From Protonemura montana (Eukaryota; Arthropoda; Insecta; Plecoptera; Nemouridae), in the NCBI GenBank assembly GCA_947568835.1, contig OX387610.1, forward strand, positions 16,663,050-16,727,049: a stretch of 64,000 nt of DNA, given 5' to 3'. The notes under the pieces are model-generated. The model did no database searches, had not been told where the DNA came from, and saw nothing but the letters and a program-made list of their open reading frames with translations. This document shows, piece after piece, positions 10,552 to 22,159 of this stretch; position 1 is the stretch's first letter, and the number at the start of each line of letters is the position of its first letter. Position numbers and translations under genes: made by a program.

Positions 10552-11567
10552 GTAAGACTTTTTCAGAATATATTGAGTTAAAAGACATGTAAGGATAATT
10601 TTTCGCTGTACAAGCCTTGTTTATTCCTTACTGCACAATAATTAATTGTTTAATTCATGTATGAAGTCGATTTTCGATAATCTAGTGATAAATGGTTTGT
10701 GACTAGCCAAGGGCTAGGCCTAGATCTGGGCTAGGCAATGATACACCATATGAATATAATTAACGGCAATTTGATAAAAATACCATTTTTAATAATATCT
10801 TGCTAAAACCCCTTAATTGAGCCAACCAGCTGGTAGAATAGTTTACATTTTACACAGATTTAAGTAACTAAATTTAACAAATACCTTTATGCATGGTCTA
10901 AACCAAGTTGCAAATGTTGAGCAAACTACTGGATCAAATAACACAATATACCTTAAATCTAGAAAGTGTATGAAATTACAAATCCAGTCAAAATAAAAAG
11001 AGCATTGAGGGTTATTTTATTATAATCGTGCAACTTTATTAATTTGTAATTATTTAAAAATTAATCCAAACTAAGATTGCTGGTATCAGCTAGCTATAGA
11101 AACAAAAGAATAACCATCGGTGGCTGGACTGATCTCTCCAATCAAATAAACAAATTCTAGAACCCAGAATATTTTTTACATACCTCTGAATATGCCCTTC
11201 TTAATTTTACAATCATTCTTAGGAATCAAATTCATGTAATATGTTTGTCCAATCTGGAAATGTACCTAACTTAGGATTTTTTGCTTCCGTTGAAATCAGC
11301 TACCTCTCATCTTTTACTTAAAACATTTGTACCCGAACAGATAGGGCCAATAAAATAATAAGATTTGCTCAGGTAAATTCAGGTTCCAATCACTATTGTC
11401 ACAGATTAAATTGTAAAAGTAAAACTTTACGATATTTTATTAAAGCTGCTAAAGATGTAATGCACATAATTAAATGTTTTTCTAAAAATAAAAAAACCCC
11501 ATTATTTAATTCCTCTAAAACACATACCAATACTATGTTTCTTTTGACAGCGATTTACGACTGAAAT

Positions 11568-14500
11568 ATGGAAAAACCGAAAGCTTCGTCTTATTTCACG
11601 GCTGAAGAGTGGGAAAACTTTCCTAATTACGAGAAGGTTAGGCTGAACACCAAGCTATCGAACTTCAATAAAATGGCTAAGATGGGTGAGTTATGTTGGA
11701 ATAATAATAATAATCAGTTTTATTTAGCAAAGATAGCCATTTTTAATCATAGCCAGTTAAATACAGCCAGTTATATTGCAGCCATATTTTTGTATATCGA
11801 TTCTTTACACGCAGCTGAAATCCTATTATTCTTTCACATGTTAGTATACAAGTTCACAAGTTTATTCAATTATTGTTTATTGAGGGGAGAACAGGGACAC
11901 TTGTTACACCTTTCATTCTACAACTTTTATCTCATTAAATAAGTTTTTTTTTAATTCTGAAAAAATTCAGGGAGGTTGCCTGAACCTGCAAGCCAGGGTG
12001 CTCTTTTGCCAGGCTTAGATGCGTTGTTATTTTCTGGATGTTTTCCTCTCTGGCAAAGTTTTCTTGTCTTCTAGTCGCAATTTCTTAGTTCTGGGAATTT
12101 CTCCAGCAGCCTCTATCAATCTTTTCCCTGGACTGTCTGTAAAAATGGCAATTATGCCTCTTATTCGCCCTCTGCCACTTGTTATCTTCACAAAATTTGC
12201 CTTTGAGTGTTTAACATTAAACATTGGCGGGATAGCACCACCAATTGATTTCACGGCACAGCAAACGGTTACCGTTGTACACAATCGCACCAACCTGTTT
12301 TAAAACTTTCCCAGCAAAAATTTTGCTGGTGTTTGAACACGTCTGGTCCTAGTTTCGTCAACATTGTATATATTTTGTGGTTAGAATTTAAACCTATCAC
12401 TGCAGCTTCCACGGCAGCTTCCGTTGCCTCCGCCGTAAAGCACCGTGCATAAGTGCATTGTCTGTTCCTCGGCATGTTGACGATGTAATCTGCAAGAATT
12501 ATACAACAGTTTTAAAACAATGTAGTTTGACATCTCCATAGCAACTGCTAAACTACTAAAAATATAAGATAAACTGGTATAAAAAAAAAAAAGGTTAGAG
12601 TTCATTTAGATGAAATGTTATTAAATTGCAACAGCTTGCAATGCACGGGGTATTTTATGATTATAAACAGTATTCATGTCTCAAAACTTGATGCCCAAAC
12701 GGACGATTGAACCAATTTTTGAGACGGTTTTAGTGTTCATAATAATAAAAGGTTAGAGTTCGGCTATCAATATCTAAGACCAAGCCAAATCCTTTTTCTA
12801 TGGAGTTACAATCGTCCCCGGGCAGAGTTGTTGATTCATATCTCAACGTTTAATGTTTGTGAGATGAAGTGACAAATCATTTATACCCAGTGACATTCGT
12901 TAAGAAATACTCTCTCGAAACGTAAAAACCTCAATAAAATAGGAATAATACAATCATACTGAAAACCAAAACCAAGTCAGATGCCAGAAATTTACTTACC
13001 AAACGTCAAAACATTTATTTATAATTCACATGCGCAAGTGACATCTCAGCTGATATCAGCTGGCTGAGTGTTTCATGACAACTAGAGCACTCTATTGTCA
13101 ACTTATGAAAACACTTCGCGCGAAATTTGAAACAGTCGAACAGAAACTGTAGACTCTGTTACAATTGTCCCGTTTTACATTTGTCCCCGTTCACCCCTAC
13201 TTTATATAAAATGGTGGCCACAAACTCAAATGTTACCAAACTATTGTTAGCGGGATTCATGTGTCTCCCCACTCCACTGATAAAATGATCGGGCGAGTCG
13301 CTCGTACGCGCAGTCGGTAGCTACTGGACTTCACTTTCATTGAAACTATTTGTCTGATCGAGAATTTGTCTATCAAAATTATATTTACTGGTGAGATTTC
13401 GACGCTGAAACACGGGCGGAGTTTTTTACTCATTGCAACAACATTAAAAACAATAATTTTATTTATAATATTAGATAAAAAGCCGTTCTTATAATAAAAA
13501 TTAATATTGCCTGTAAGATGTTTGAAAACTTTTTTATATGCCAAGAAAAGTATTTGGATGTAATACAAAATTTCGAATAACTCAACGCTATTACTTCTTG
13601 GGAAAGCGACGGCGACAACAGTAAATTTGTTTTTCCGAGTTTTCCACATATTTCCCTCGGAATAATTGTTTGAGTTTTTAATTAGTGACTCAGCAACACG
13701 TGAGAATAAAACCATTAAAACAGATTTTCTCGAATTTCTTGACCAAGATGATAATTTACTTGAAACTCTTCTCATGTTGGTAACATTGCTTGTAACATTC
13801 TGACATTGCTTTGCGCTATAACTTTCTGCCTTAATTATCAAAAGCGCAGAACTTCTCATATCCAAATAGATTGAAAATTTAGCAACCACTAGAATAAAAA
13901 TACATATCCTTGCATTTTGTAAGGGAACATATAACTCCAACTAAAACTGCACAGAACAAACATTTAATAAACATTAATTATTAGATAAACAACACACAGT
14001 ACGCATGTGATTTTTAATCCAACTTTATTTATTCCGACTGCAGGTTTTAAAATTTCCCTTCCTGACTTTGTTGTGGCTTGGAACAAAAAGGCTAAGTCCA
14101 CCTTGGCCAATCCGAAGCCAGCCAATCAAGACCAGGGCAAGAAGATGGCCTCTGCAACTGAACCAGCGAAGGGACAAAAACGCAAACTTGCTCCGTGCGA
14201 GAGCGAAGACGGAAAGAGAGCCATGCGTGAAAAAGTAGAGACTGTCAGTCAGTACCTAGAATTAGCAGTAAGCACCCAGCCTAATTGCTATGTTGTTGCA
14301 AAATGCATGGACCCCTTGTTTACCCAATTTACTTGCATTTGTTGTATTTCAGAACCAACGGGTCAGCGCCGCCGAAAAGCTGCGGATGCTTGCGCTCTCG
14401 CAGGGCCAAGTATTTCACGGTTTTACGGAAGAAGATGTAGCCAGGTAGGTGGTAATACGAAGACAACAGGGTGCTATTTTGTATAAGTTTGATCGACTGA

Positions 14501-17500
14501 ATGAAATAACTCTTTCCCAACACTCATTAAATCAATTTCCTATTAAATCTAGGTCATAGCACTAAAATATCAAACCAATTGTTATTTATCAGGGTGGGTA
14601 ATATGCATGTAATATTGGAATGCTTTACTAAGGATGATTGAAAATGATGCGATTAACCTTAAGATTATTATAAAAACTAATTGACTAATTGCTAAATAAT
14701 TAAAGACTAATTGGTGATATTTGTGATTGTGACCAGATCCCAAGAGGTGGTGGTGAAACTCAAAGTGTTGCTCAGAACTCTTGAGGTTCAGTTCGAGGCG
14801 GCTTGCGTTGAATACGACGAAGCCAAAGAAGATCTGCGTCGTGAGGAGGAGCGGCTTAATTCACCCCAAGAGAAGGAGCACCAAGCTAGAAACTGTGAGG
14901 GCAGGAAGAATAGAGCCCCTCTTGAGAAGGACCAAACTGTGAAACATGAGGACGGGAGGAATGGTGCCCCTCTTGAAAAGAACGAAGCTGTGAACGGTGA
15001 GGACGGGAGGAAGATAGCCCCCCTGGACAAGGACCAAGCTTTGAACCATGAAGACGGGAGGAAAAGAGCCAACCTTGAGAAGGATCAAGATGAGAACCAT
15101 GAGGACGGGAAGAATGGATCTCCACTTGAAGCTATTCACCACAAGGACGTGGGGAATAACTTCCCTAGCAAGGACGAGCAGGAATCATTATGCTGCGAGC
15201 ATGGCATCGAAGCTAAGCAGGCGGTGGAGGCAGTCGGAGCCATTGGCGGACATTTTAGTGACAACGCCTTGCTGCCCAAGGAGCAAGCACAGGATCAAGA
15301 GGAATCGGAAGCGAGATATCCGCGCCGGAAGCGGTCGGAGGTCAACTATGAGGAGCCGCAACTTCTTGACGAGGACGAGTACCTCTGTAAGTCGACGTAG
15401 TTTCACTGTCAATCCTTGAAGTTCATGTTTAATGTTTCAATGTTACATGTTTAAGTCCATCAAGTTAACAAGGCTAGAACGTCAGTCCAAGTTTTCATTG
15501 GTTTATATTTATTCAACTAACTACTAATTGTACATACCTTCTATGTGCTAGTTTTTCAAACTGATATCATTTTTATAACATTTTAATTGTGTTACTTTAA
15601 TGTGCACAAATGTTTAAGTATGATTACATAATTTTTCAGTCTCCCACCAATTAATATTTTTGGTCAAAGTTTTGTTTCGGATAAAAGTTAAGTTTTGGTC
15701 AAAGTTAACGAGGTTGGTTTTGTTTTTTAGACTGCGATGCGTGCCAAGAAGAACACCAGGGCATGTGTCCAATTCATGGCAAATTGCAGTTCGTAATGGA
15801 TCGTCAGGTGAGTGCATTGATTATAATTGTTGCATTGCATTTTATTGACGTAGCAACAGAATTGAACTTGCTATTGAAAAAGTTCTCACAAAAATTGTGC
15901 ACAGGTTTTTTACTAAAGGTCGAACAAAAGGTAATGGCTTGGCATTAAACCTACTAAAGATACAAGAATCTTTGATGGCGGTTATCAATTTACCACTTAA
16001 TATACGTCGGGTTTTACCAAACTTTGCAACTTTAAGTTGGATCTCTAACTCACAACAACGACTGCATTTCAGTGCATGTGATTGAAAGTCATCATGGCAA
16101 TAGTTCCAACTAACTCTTCAATTAGCAAGATTTTGCTAAAGCCGAAGCTGAGTGGGCTAAAATTTACTCAATCTTTTAACAATGCCCATTTTGACCAATT
16201 CTTGTAAACGCAAATAGACCTGGCTTTGCATCGCTGGCAAGTTGTTCACATTGGTTTGTTGTGTTCACCTGCAGCTTCCGAAGGGCTACAAAGAGCCTGA
16301 CCGAGCCTTGCGCACCCTGCCCCAAGTTCTGGCTGTTGGTGAGTCTAGCATCAAAGACGCCGGTCTCGGGGTTTGGGCTCGTGTCCCGTTGCCAGTGGGA
16401 GTTGTGTTTGGTCCATACGAAGGGAAGCAAACGAGTGTACAGGTCTTTGCCGGGAAGGAATCTTCTGGCTATAGCTGGATTGTAAGTACAATCTCGTGGA
16501 AGGCAGTTTTCTAAAATCTCAATTTGCCGTTTTGCAATCCAATCTCTTTTCTCTGTCCCCTGCTTGGAGCAGATCAGACGCGCTAACAAAGTGGTAGCCG
16601 AAATGGATGCGGCTGACAGCTCCAAGGCCAACTGGATGCGCTATGTTAACTGTGCGACTATAAAAACACAACAAAACATAATGCCGTTCCAAGTAAGTCA
16701 TCCTCCAAACCTGCAGCATTGAGTTTATATGCATAGTCAGAGGACCAGGGACAATGTTATACTTTATGCTGAGTAAACGAGCTAGCTTCACCCTTGCCAC
16801 GCTTGCTGCTGTCATTTTGATCAAACCTAAAAATTTACAAAATTACAACTCAAAACATCGCCACATATTTATTATTCGTTGAGGTTAGCATTCATCAAGA
16901 TTAACTGAGTGTAAACCAGTCTCAAATGCGATTAATTTGCGAGAAATAACGAAATTAAATGTCTTAACACTCGAAACGACGGTGACTCCACCTGGCGGCA
17001 TCTAACATTTTAGTTGTTAAAGAAGTCATTTGACTGCCATTTCTCACGAAGAAAGTTTAACATTAGCGCTATGACACAATCCTGCATCCAAGTTGTGCAC
17101 CAGCCTGTGTAGGTGACAACGCATGCTACTAGTTCCAGGGTCGTCTCTATTACCGTACCGTGCGTGATGTGCCGGCCCACACAGAGCTGATGGTCTACTA
17201 CGGTGACAGCTACGCCCGTCAGCTGGGGATTAACACCCGTGCATTCCATAGTGGGGCTGTTTCGCTTGTCCAGCGTGAGTCTTTGACTAGAAACACGCTG
17301 CTTCTTGTTATATTTTGCACTCATATTTATTGATAGATTGAATGTAGACAGAATTTTACTAAATTAATCCTAGGAATTAAGAAAAAATACCCGAACTATG
17401 ATATCCAAGAGTTAGGATGAAATGTAGTGAATGAGAGTTTATCTGCAAAGATCAGGATTAGTAGGATTGACCTTATATAAAAGCCTAAATCCGTTGCTAA

Positions 17501-19674
17501 GCTTCAAAATAGTTTGTGACTGGCTAGGATGTCTCATTGCACTAAATCTTTATAGAAATCGTGAAATTTGGTCGAAAACGCCTGCTAGATCGGTTCGTTT
17601 TTTGGGTTCACATCCAGTTGTGGCATTTTCACGGCCATCGATCAGGTTTTGCAGGTGAAATGTTGCAAATTAACAAAAAAACTTACGGAAAATGTCCGAC
17701 AATTATGCATTTTTCACCATTGAATTCGTAGCGCGTAGCAACGGAATAATTTGTAGCGTAGCAACCGAAATCTCAATTTGATTGCAACCTTGAGCTCTGA
17801 ATTTCCGTTGCTACGCTACGAAAAGGTTGGCAAAAAGATCTTATCTGAGGAACTGAAATTGCTGAACTGAATGTTCTGAAATTGCTGAACTGAATGTTCT
17901 GAAATTGCTGAACTGAATGTTCTGAAATTGCTGAACTGAATGTTCTGAAATTGCTGAACTGAATGCTCTGAAATTGCTGAACTGAATGTTCTGAAATTGC
18001 TGAACGGAATGTTCTGAAATTGCTGAACTGAATTTTCTGAAATTGCTGAACTGAATGTTCTGAAATTGCTGAACTGAATGCTCTGAAATTGCCGAACTGA
18101 ATGTTCTGAAATTGCTGAACGGAATGTTCTGAAATTGCTGAACTGAATGTTCTGAAATTGCTGAACTGAATGTTCTGAAATTGCTGAACTGAATGTTCTG
18201 AAATTGCTGAACTGAATGTTCTGTAATTGCTGAACTGAATGTTCTGAAATTGCTGAACTGAATGTTCTGAAATTGCTGAACTGAATGTTCTGAAATTGCT
18301 GAACTGAATGTTCTGAAATTGCTGAACTGAATGTTCTGAAATTGCTGACCTGAATGTTCTGAAATTGCTGAACTGAATGTTCTGAAATTGCTGAACTGAA
18401 TGTTCTGAAATTGCTGAACTGAATGTTCTGAAATTGCTGAACTGAATGTTCTGAAATTGCTGAACTGAATGTTCTGAAATTGCTGAACTGAATGTTCTGA
18501 AATTGCTTAAATCAACTCAAATTTATACATCACTCTTATCTGTCACCAACACATGGCAGCTGCGTACACAGCGGGTGGGTCTACTAGTTTATCTTTTATA
18601 AACTCGATCCTACTTTCTTTAACCATAGCAATCGTTTTCTAAAATAGTATTTTAAACTTGATTTCTAAACGGTAAGATAAATATTGAAGAAATTTATTAC
18701 ATTCATGGACATTAGTAAAGAGAAAAGAAAAAATAATTTAATTTTTACTTCGCATGAAAAGTCCCGGCATTAAAACATTGTTTTGAGATCAGGACCCTTG
18801 AATGCATGCCGGTAAAATCAGGACTGTCATCTAAACTGCTACAAAATACTGTCCTGACTCCATGTCTCTTGCAGCGACCATCTTTCCTTGCTCTAACTGC
18901 AAGTTGGGGTTTACAAGCCCGATCCCACGCGACAGTCACGAGCGTCTGTTTTGCCGGCAACGGAGTTTCAAGGAGCCCGTGAGGACGGCGCTCACCCACT
19001 TTGAGCCGCTGCTGAAGAAGGTCCCTGCCGCTTTCGAGATCAGTTCCACGCTGAACGAGTCGGGGCCTGAGGGGAAGAAGCGGTTCAAGTGTGGGGAATG
19101 CAACTATTCTACAGACTACAGCGGCCATTTTAAACAACACTTGGTGACTCACACGGGACAGCGTAGCTTTGCCTGCACGTTTTGTTCTTACAAAGCAACA
19201 CGGAAGGGCAGCTTAAAGCGTCATCTCATGACGCATGGGAACGACAAGCCCCACGAATGCACTGAGTGCAGTTACCGTACATCTCAGAAGGGAAGTCTTG
19301 TAACCCACATGCGGATTCACACCGGAGAGAAGCCTTTCCAGTGCAAGCTCTGTAGTTATGCAACAAATTATAGCAGTGCCTTGACTAGCCACGTGCGTAG
19401 ACATCATACAAAGGAGCGACGTTTTGGCTGCTTGCAATGTTCTTACACTTGTGTGACAAGCAGCCATCTTACCCATCACATGCTCACCCATAGCGGGGTG
19501 AAGAAGTTGTCCTGTCCGGAATGCAGTTACAAGTGCAACCATACTGGAAGCTTGAAGTTACACATGTCCGTTCACCACGGAGCTGAGAAGAGACTCGGGT
19601 GTCAGCTCTGCAAGTTCAGGTGTAACTACTCCCAGGACCTGAAGAAGCACGTCGCCGCCAAGCACTCGGACTAG
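11568..19674 (+). CDS. PRDM9: PRDM9-like histone methyltransferase zinc-finger protein, gene A
   Basis: Exons: 11568-11685, 14044-14267, 14353-14444, 14737-15386, 15731-15807, 16275-16481, 16573-16692, 17139-17274, 18875-19674. All introns are GT-AG and phases agree (1,0,2,1,0,0,0,1), giving 807 aa. Domains: KRAB-like 8-50 (SYFTAEEWENFPNYEKV); Lys-rich linker; 17-aa repeat within exon 4; SSXRD-like about 336-363 (NYEEPQLLDEDEYLYC); zinc knuckle CDAC...C..H; PR/SET 388-535 with GPYEG, SGYSWI, NWMRYVNCA and YYGDSYARQLGI; CxxC knuckle near 546; seven C2H2 fingers 612-805. This order is that of PRDM9, which trimethylates H3K4/K36 at finger-bound sites and marks meiotic break sites in vertebrates. 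The start is the first Met after the acceptor at 11552, right before the KRAB-like domain. Role here is inferred from the domains; an arthropod paralogue with another role is possible. Confidence 0.9.
12027..12395 (-). pseudogene. Pogo-type (DDE_1) transposase fragment in intron 1, copy A
   Basis: On the minus strand, frames give IYNVDETRTRRVQTPAKF, KVLKQVGAIVYNG, VTVCCAVKSIGGAIPPMF and GIIAIFTDSPGKRLIEAAGE. These match in order the DDE_1 transposase of pogo/jerky-type elements (NVDETG, VQ.P.K, KQVG, TVCCAVNA.G..IPPMF, late LTDTP). Frames shift and the central catalytic part is deleted, so it is a relic. The related sequence in copy B is 30290-30660. Confidence 0.75.
13197..13722. other. Copy-A-specific segment in intron 1
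   Basis: About 520 bp present between CGTTCACCCC and GATTTTCTCGAATTTC in copy A but absent from copy B, where these flanks join at 31434-31440. Either an insertion in A or a deletion in B; no terminal repeats that I can identify. Confidence 0.6.
14880..15140 (+). repeat. PRDM9: 51-bp coding repeat in exon 4 of gene A (17 aa, about 5 units)
   Basis: In-frame units of the type VNHEDGRNGAPLEKDQA, charged and likely disordered, between the coiled N-terminal part of exon 4 and the SSXRD segment. Five units including a divergent first and last one. Gene B has eight, and exon 4 differs between the genes by exactly 153 bp, three units. Confidence 0.9.
17850..18510 (+). repeat. 23-bp minisatellite in the last intron of gene A, about 29 units
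   Basis: Tandem units CTGAAATTGCTGAACTGAAT plus GTT, with rare point variants, in the intron between the last SET exon and the finger exon. Gene B carries about 16 units at the same place. Confidence 0.95.
18875..19674 (+). other. PRDM9: Zinc-finger exon of gene A (seven C2H2 fingers)
   Basis: A single terminal exon holds a CSNC...H...C knuckle and seven CxxC-x12-Hx3-4H fingers. Contact residues (-1,2,3,6): F1 Y,G,H,Q; F2 R,G,S,R; F3 Q,G,S,T; F4 Y,S,A,S; F5 T,S,H,H; F6 H,G,S,L; F7 Y,Q,D,K. Linkers are irregular (TGQRS, GNDKP, TGEKP, TKERR, SGVKK, GAEKR) and the fingers are not near-identical repeats as in mammals, so the array is old and not freshly expanded. Confidence 0.9.
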
Positions 19675-19820
19675 GACCATTATTCTGCTACATTTTCAAA
19701 TTTTGCTGTTATTGTGAACCAAAAGATGTCCCATGCTAAACTTACATACCTTATCCTAAGTAGAAAAAAAAACGATGTCAAAGATACACAAATTCACGTT
19801 AGTGTTAATTATTATTCACA

Positions 19821-19826
19821 AATAAA
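19821..19826 (+). terminator. Possible polyadenylation signal of gene A
   Basis: AATAAA 147 bp after the stop codon. In gene B the corresponding hexamer is AATGAA (37498-37503 region), and a later AATAAA at 37660-37665 would have to serve. Confidence 0.4.
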
Positions 19827-20848
19827 TAGGGATAAATATAATGCAAGCTAGTAGTTGCATTGCTTAACAGCGATTAGAAGATGACATATCAGAAATATTG
19901 TAGAAGCGCAAATTGTAAGTTGGCTAATGATAGACACCTGGCATTTGACAGCTAGAATCAAAGATTGTAGACAAAAATAGTAAATAAACCAAAGGATATT
20001 AATTGTATACTTGATAAATATGGATTTTCTTAAGAGGAGTAATTTCAAACATGAATATCAGCAAGCGCGTTTTCTCCTTTTAACCCACAAAATTATGCTG
20101 GATAATCTATATTTAAGTGCTGATACCAACCATTAATAAACACTGGTTAACTCTGGAAATGATTAGACGTCACCTGCTGTAGTTTACTCCTTGTTCCCTA
20201 CTTTAAGTAAGAGTGAAGCTTATTCCAAGTTAGGTCTGTTACTCACTTTAGAAATGTATTACAAAAGCTACTTTATTCCTAAGATTAAGCCTAAGATTAA
20301 AATTAAGCCATTCCTAAGATGGAAGTTTAAGGATTTTGTGAAACGGCTTCAAATAAAAATGTATCTTCGATTTCTGATTGCATTTCATGATATTTTTGTA
20401 TTTTATGGTGACCCAGGCCCGGAATCAAATTCGGGAACATAATTTCTGCCTCAGCTTCGAAGCAAGCAAGTTACCAATGAGTCACGCGATGCCCTGGTAA
20501 TTATGTCGTCTATGTTGATTGTGTTGTACAAGTATTCTGTTTGAAACATACTCTTGGTTAACTGCTTTTCAACATGTTGAGGAATTTATTATCAAACATG
20601 TGATGCAATTTGTCTCTTATAATTAATTCAAGTCGCCTCTATAAAGAAAAAAAAGCGGTCTGACCAGGATTTGAATTCGGACCGTCGAAGTTTGCTAGTT
20701 GAGAAGCGACCAATCAAAGCAGAGCCATCGAGACGAAGAGTGGAGTGGAAATCCAAATCAGAGTGGAAATAACGAAATATTCAAGATTCTTCCATTTACA
20801 ATCCATTTACCATTAGGAATTTTTTTATTAACCTATAAAAGTTTTTGA

Positions 20849-21318
20849 GAGATCAACGAAGTTAAGCAACACTGCGCTGGGTTAGGTATTGGATGGATGA
20901 CCACCGAACGGTTTGGCGTGTTGTAAACGCCGGTCCTCGTAAGATCACTGAAGTTAAGACACTGCACTGAGTCAGGTATTGGATGGGTGACCATCATACA
21001 CATGACCAGTTCTGTTCGGGAGAGAGGTTGGAGGGATGAAAGTTAAGCAACACTGCGCTGGGTCAGGTATTGGATGTGTGACCATCATACACATGACCAG
21101 TTCTGTTCGGGAGAGAGGTTGGAGGGATGAAAGTTAAGCAACACTGCGCTGGGTCAGGTATTGGATGGGTGATCATCATACACATGACCAGTTCTGTTCG
21201 GGAGAGAGGTTGGAGTGATGAAAGTTATGCAATACTGCTCCGGGTCAGGTATTGGATGGGTGACCATCATACACATGGCCAGTTCTGTTTTGGGAGAGAG
21301 ATTGGAGGGATGAAAGTT
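20849..21318 (+). repeat. 5S rRNA-derived 91-bp tandem array, forward, copy B
   Basis: Begins with a longer 5S-like segment including the 3' end (GGTTTGGCGTGTTGTAAA region), then a second with GGTCCTCGTAAGATCACTGA, then units spaced exactly 91 bp (for example 21040 and 21131). Each has box A-like and box C-like 5S motifs. Confidence 0.8.
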
Positions 21319-21328
21319 ACAAAAAAAC

Positions 21329-21540
21329 TTCACTCGCTTTGCTTATCAACCTCTCGACACCAACTTCACTCGCCTTGCTTATCAACCTCTCGACACTAAC
21401 TTCACTCGCCTTGCTTATCAACCTCTCGACAACAACTTCACCCGCCTTGCTTATCAACCTCTCGACAGCAACTTCACTCGCCTGGCTTATCAACCTCTCG
21501 ACAGCAACTTCACTCGCCTTGCTTATCAACCTCTCGACAG
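21329..21540 (+). repeat. 36-bp tandem repeat, about six units
   Basis: Repeats of a 36-bp unit starting CAACTTCACTCGCCTTGC. A single or partial unit is present at the equivalent place in copies A (4800-4840) and C (38757-38800). The period is a multiple of three, so frames stay open by chance; I see no gene. Confidence 0.85.
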
Positions 21541-22159
21541 CATGGATTTGTGGAGGAATCCTGTTGTTCGCGTTGTACCGTTCTTCGGAAGGGACGTTAA
21601 GCCAGTGGTCCCCTTGGTGATCTTCGACAGGAGTAGGCTACGTGCCGGCACCGGGTTCCCCTTCCACCGTTCCGTACTCATCACTGATGCCATTAGACCA
21701 GTGCCGCATGGCCAGATGTCAAAACAGTGCGTCGTGAAACACCACAAATAAGTAAATCTTCGAAATATCGATGTCGTCAACGCCGACGTAGTCTCTGTGC
21801 CGGCAGGGAAGGCGTTGTACATTGTAACAGAGCGGCGAGGTCGATGGATTCCATGAGGATAGAACATCTTTGTAAATATATCTGTGGTATTGGTGTCAGT
21901 TTAATCAACGAGCTGAGCAAGACTTGGTGTTCTGAGTCTTGAATACAGTTTAAAAACACAGGGAATCATGCGTCCGAGCAAACCAGCAAAGTGTTAAAGA
22001 GAACAAATTTAACTTCAGTTTTAAATACCAGATTCCGCATTTCATTTTATGTTGGTCACACTAACTCAGGTAGATTTATTTTTAGCCAACATCTTGAATT
22101 AGGCGCTGACTTTCCCGGCTTTTCCGACCCTCGGAAGCGTAGATACACATTACTGTCAC

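Larger units (their letters stand above)
3269..19674 (+). repeat. Tandem duplicon copy A (contains PRDM9-like gene A)
   Basis: The sequence starting at 3269 (ATTATTCTGCTACATTTTC) recurs at 19679 and 37356, each time right after the stop codon of a PRDM9-like zinc-finger exon in the latter two cases. The order of features is the same in copies A and B: SINE-like pieces, 5S-derived arrays, a conserved non-coding block, HMGXB4 exons, 60-bp minisatellite, hAT fragment, SINE, PRDM9-like gene. Copy A lacks a finger exon at its left, so the array starts in the 3' flank of a missing upstream gene. Copies look highly similar by eye but differ by many indels, mostly in tandem repeats. Confidence 0.9.

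Noticed and set aside
13257..13940. 227-codon minus-strand gene
   Set aside because: Lies in a PRDM9-like intron, half of it is absent from copy B, and the protein has no domain and an AT-driven composition.
14788..15142. Minus-strand repeat proteins opposite exon 4 of the PRDM9-like genes
   Set aside because: Shadows of the 51-bp coding repeat, which is a multiple of three and therefore open in other frames too.
18745..19152. Minus-strand gene opposite the zinc-finger exon
   Set aside because: Antisense shadow of the finger exon; the plus-strand frame shows clear C2H2 periodicity.
21339..21620. Membrane-like repeat protein (LINLSTATSLAL)
   Set aside because: Direct translation of the 36-bp tandem repeat; copies A and C have only one unit and no gene structure.
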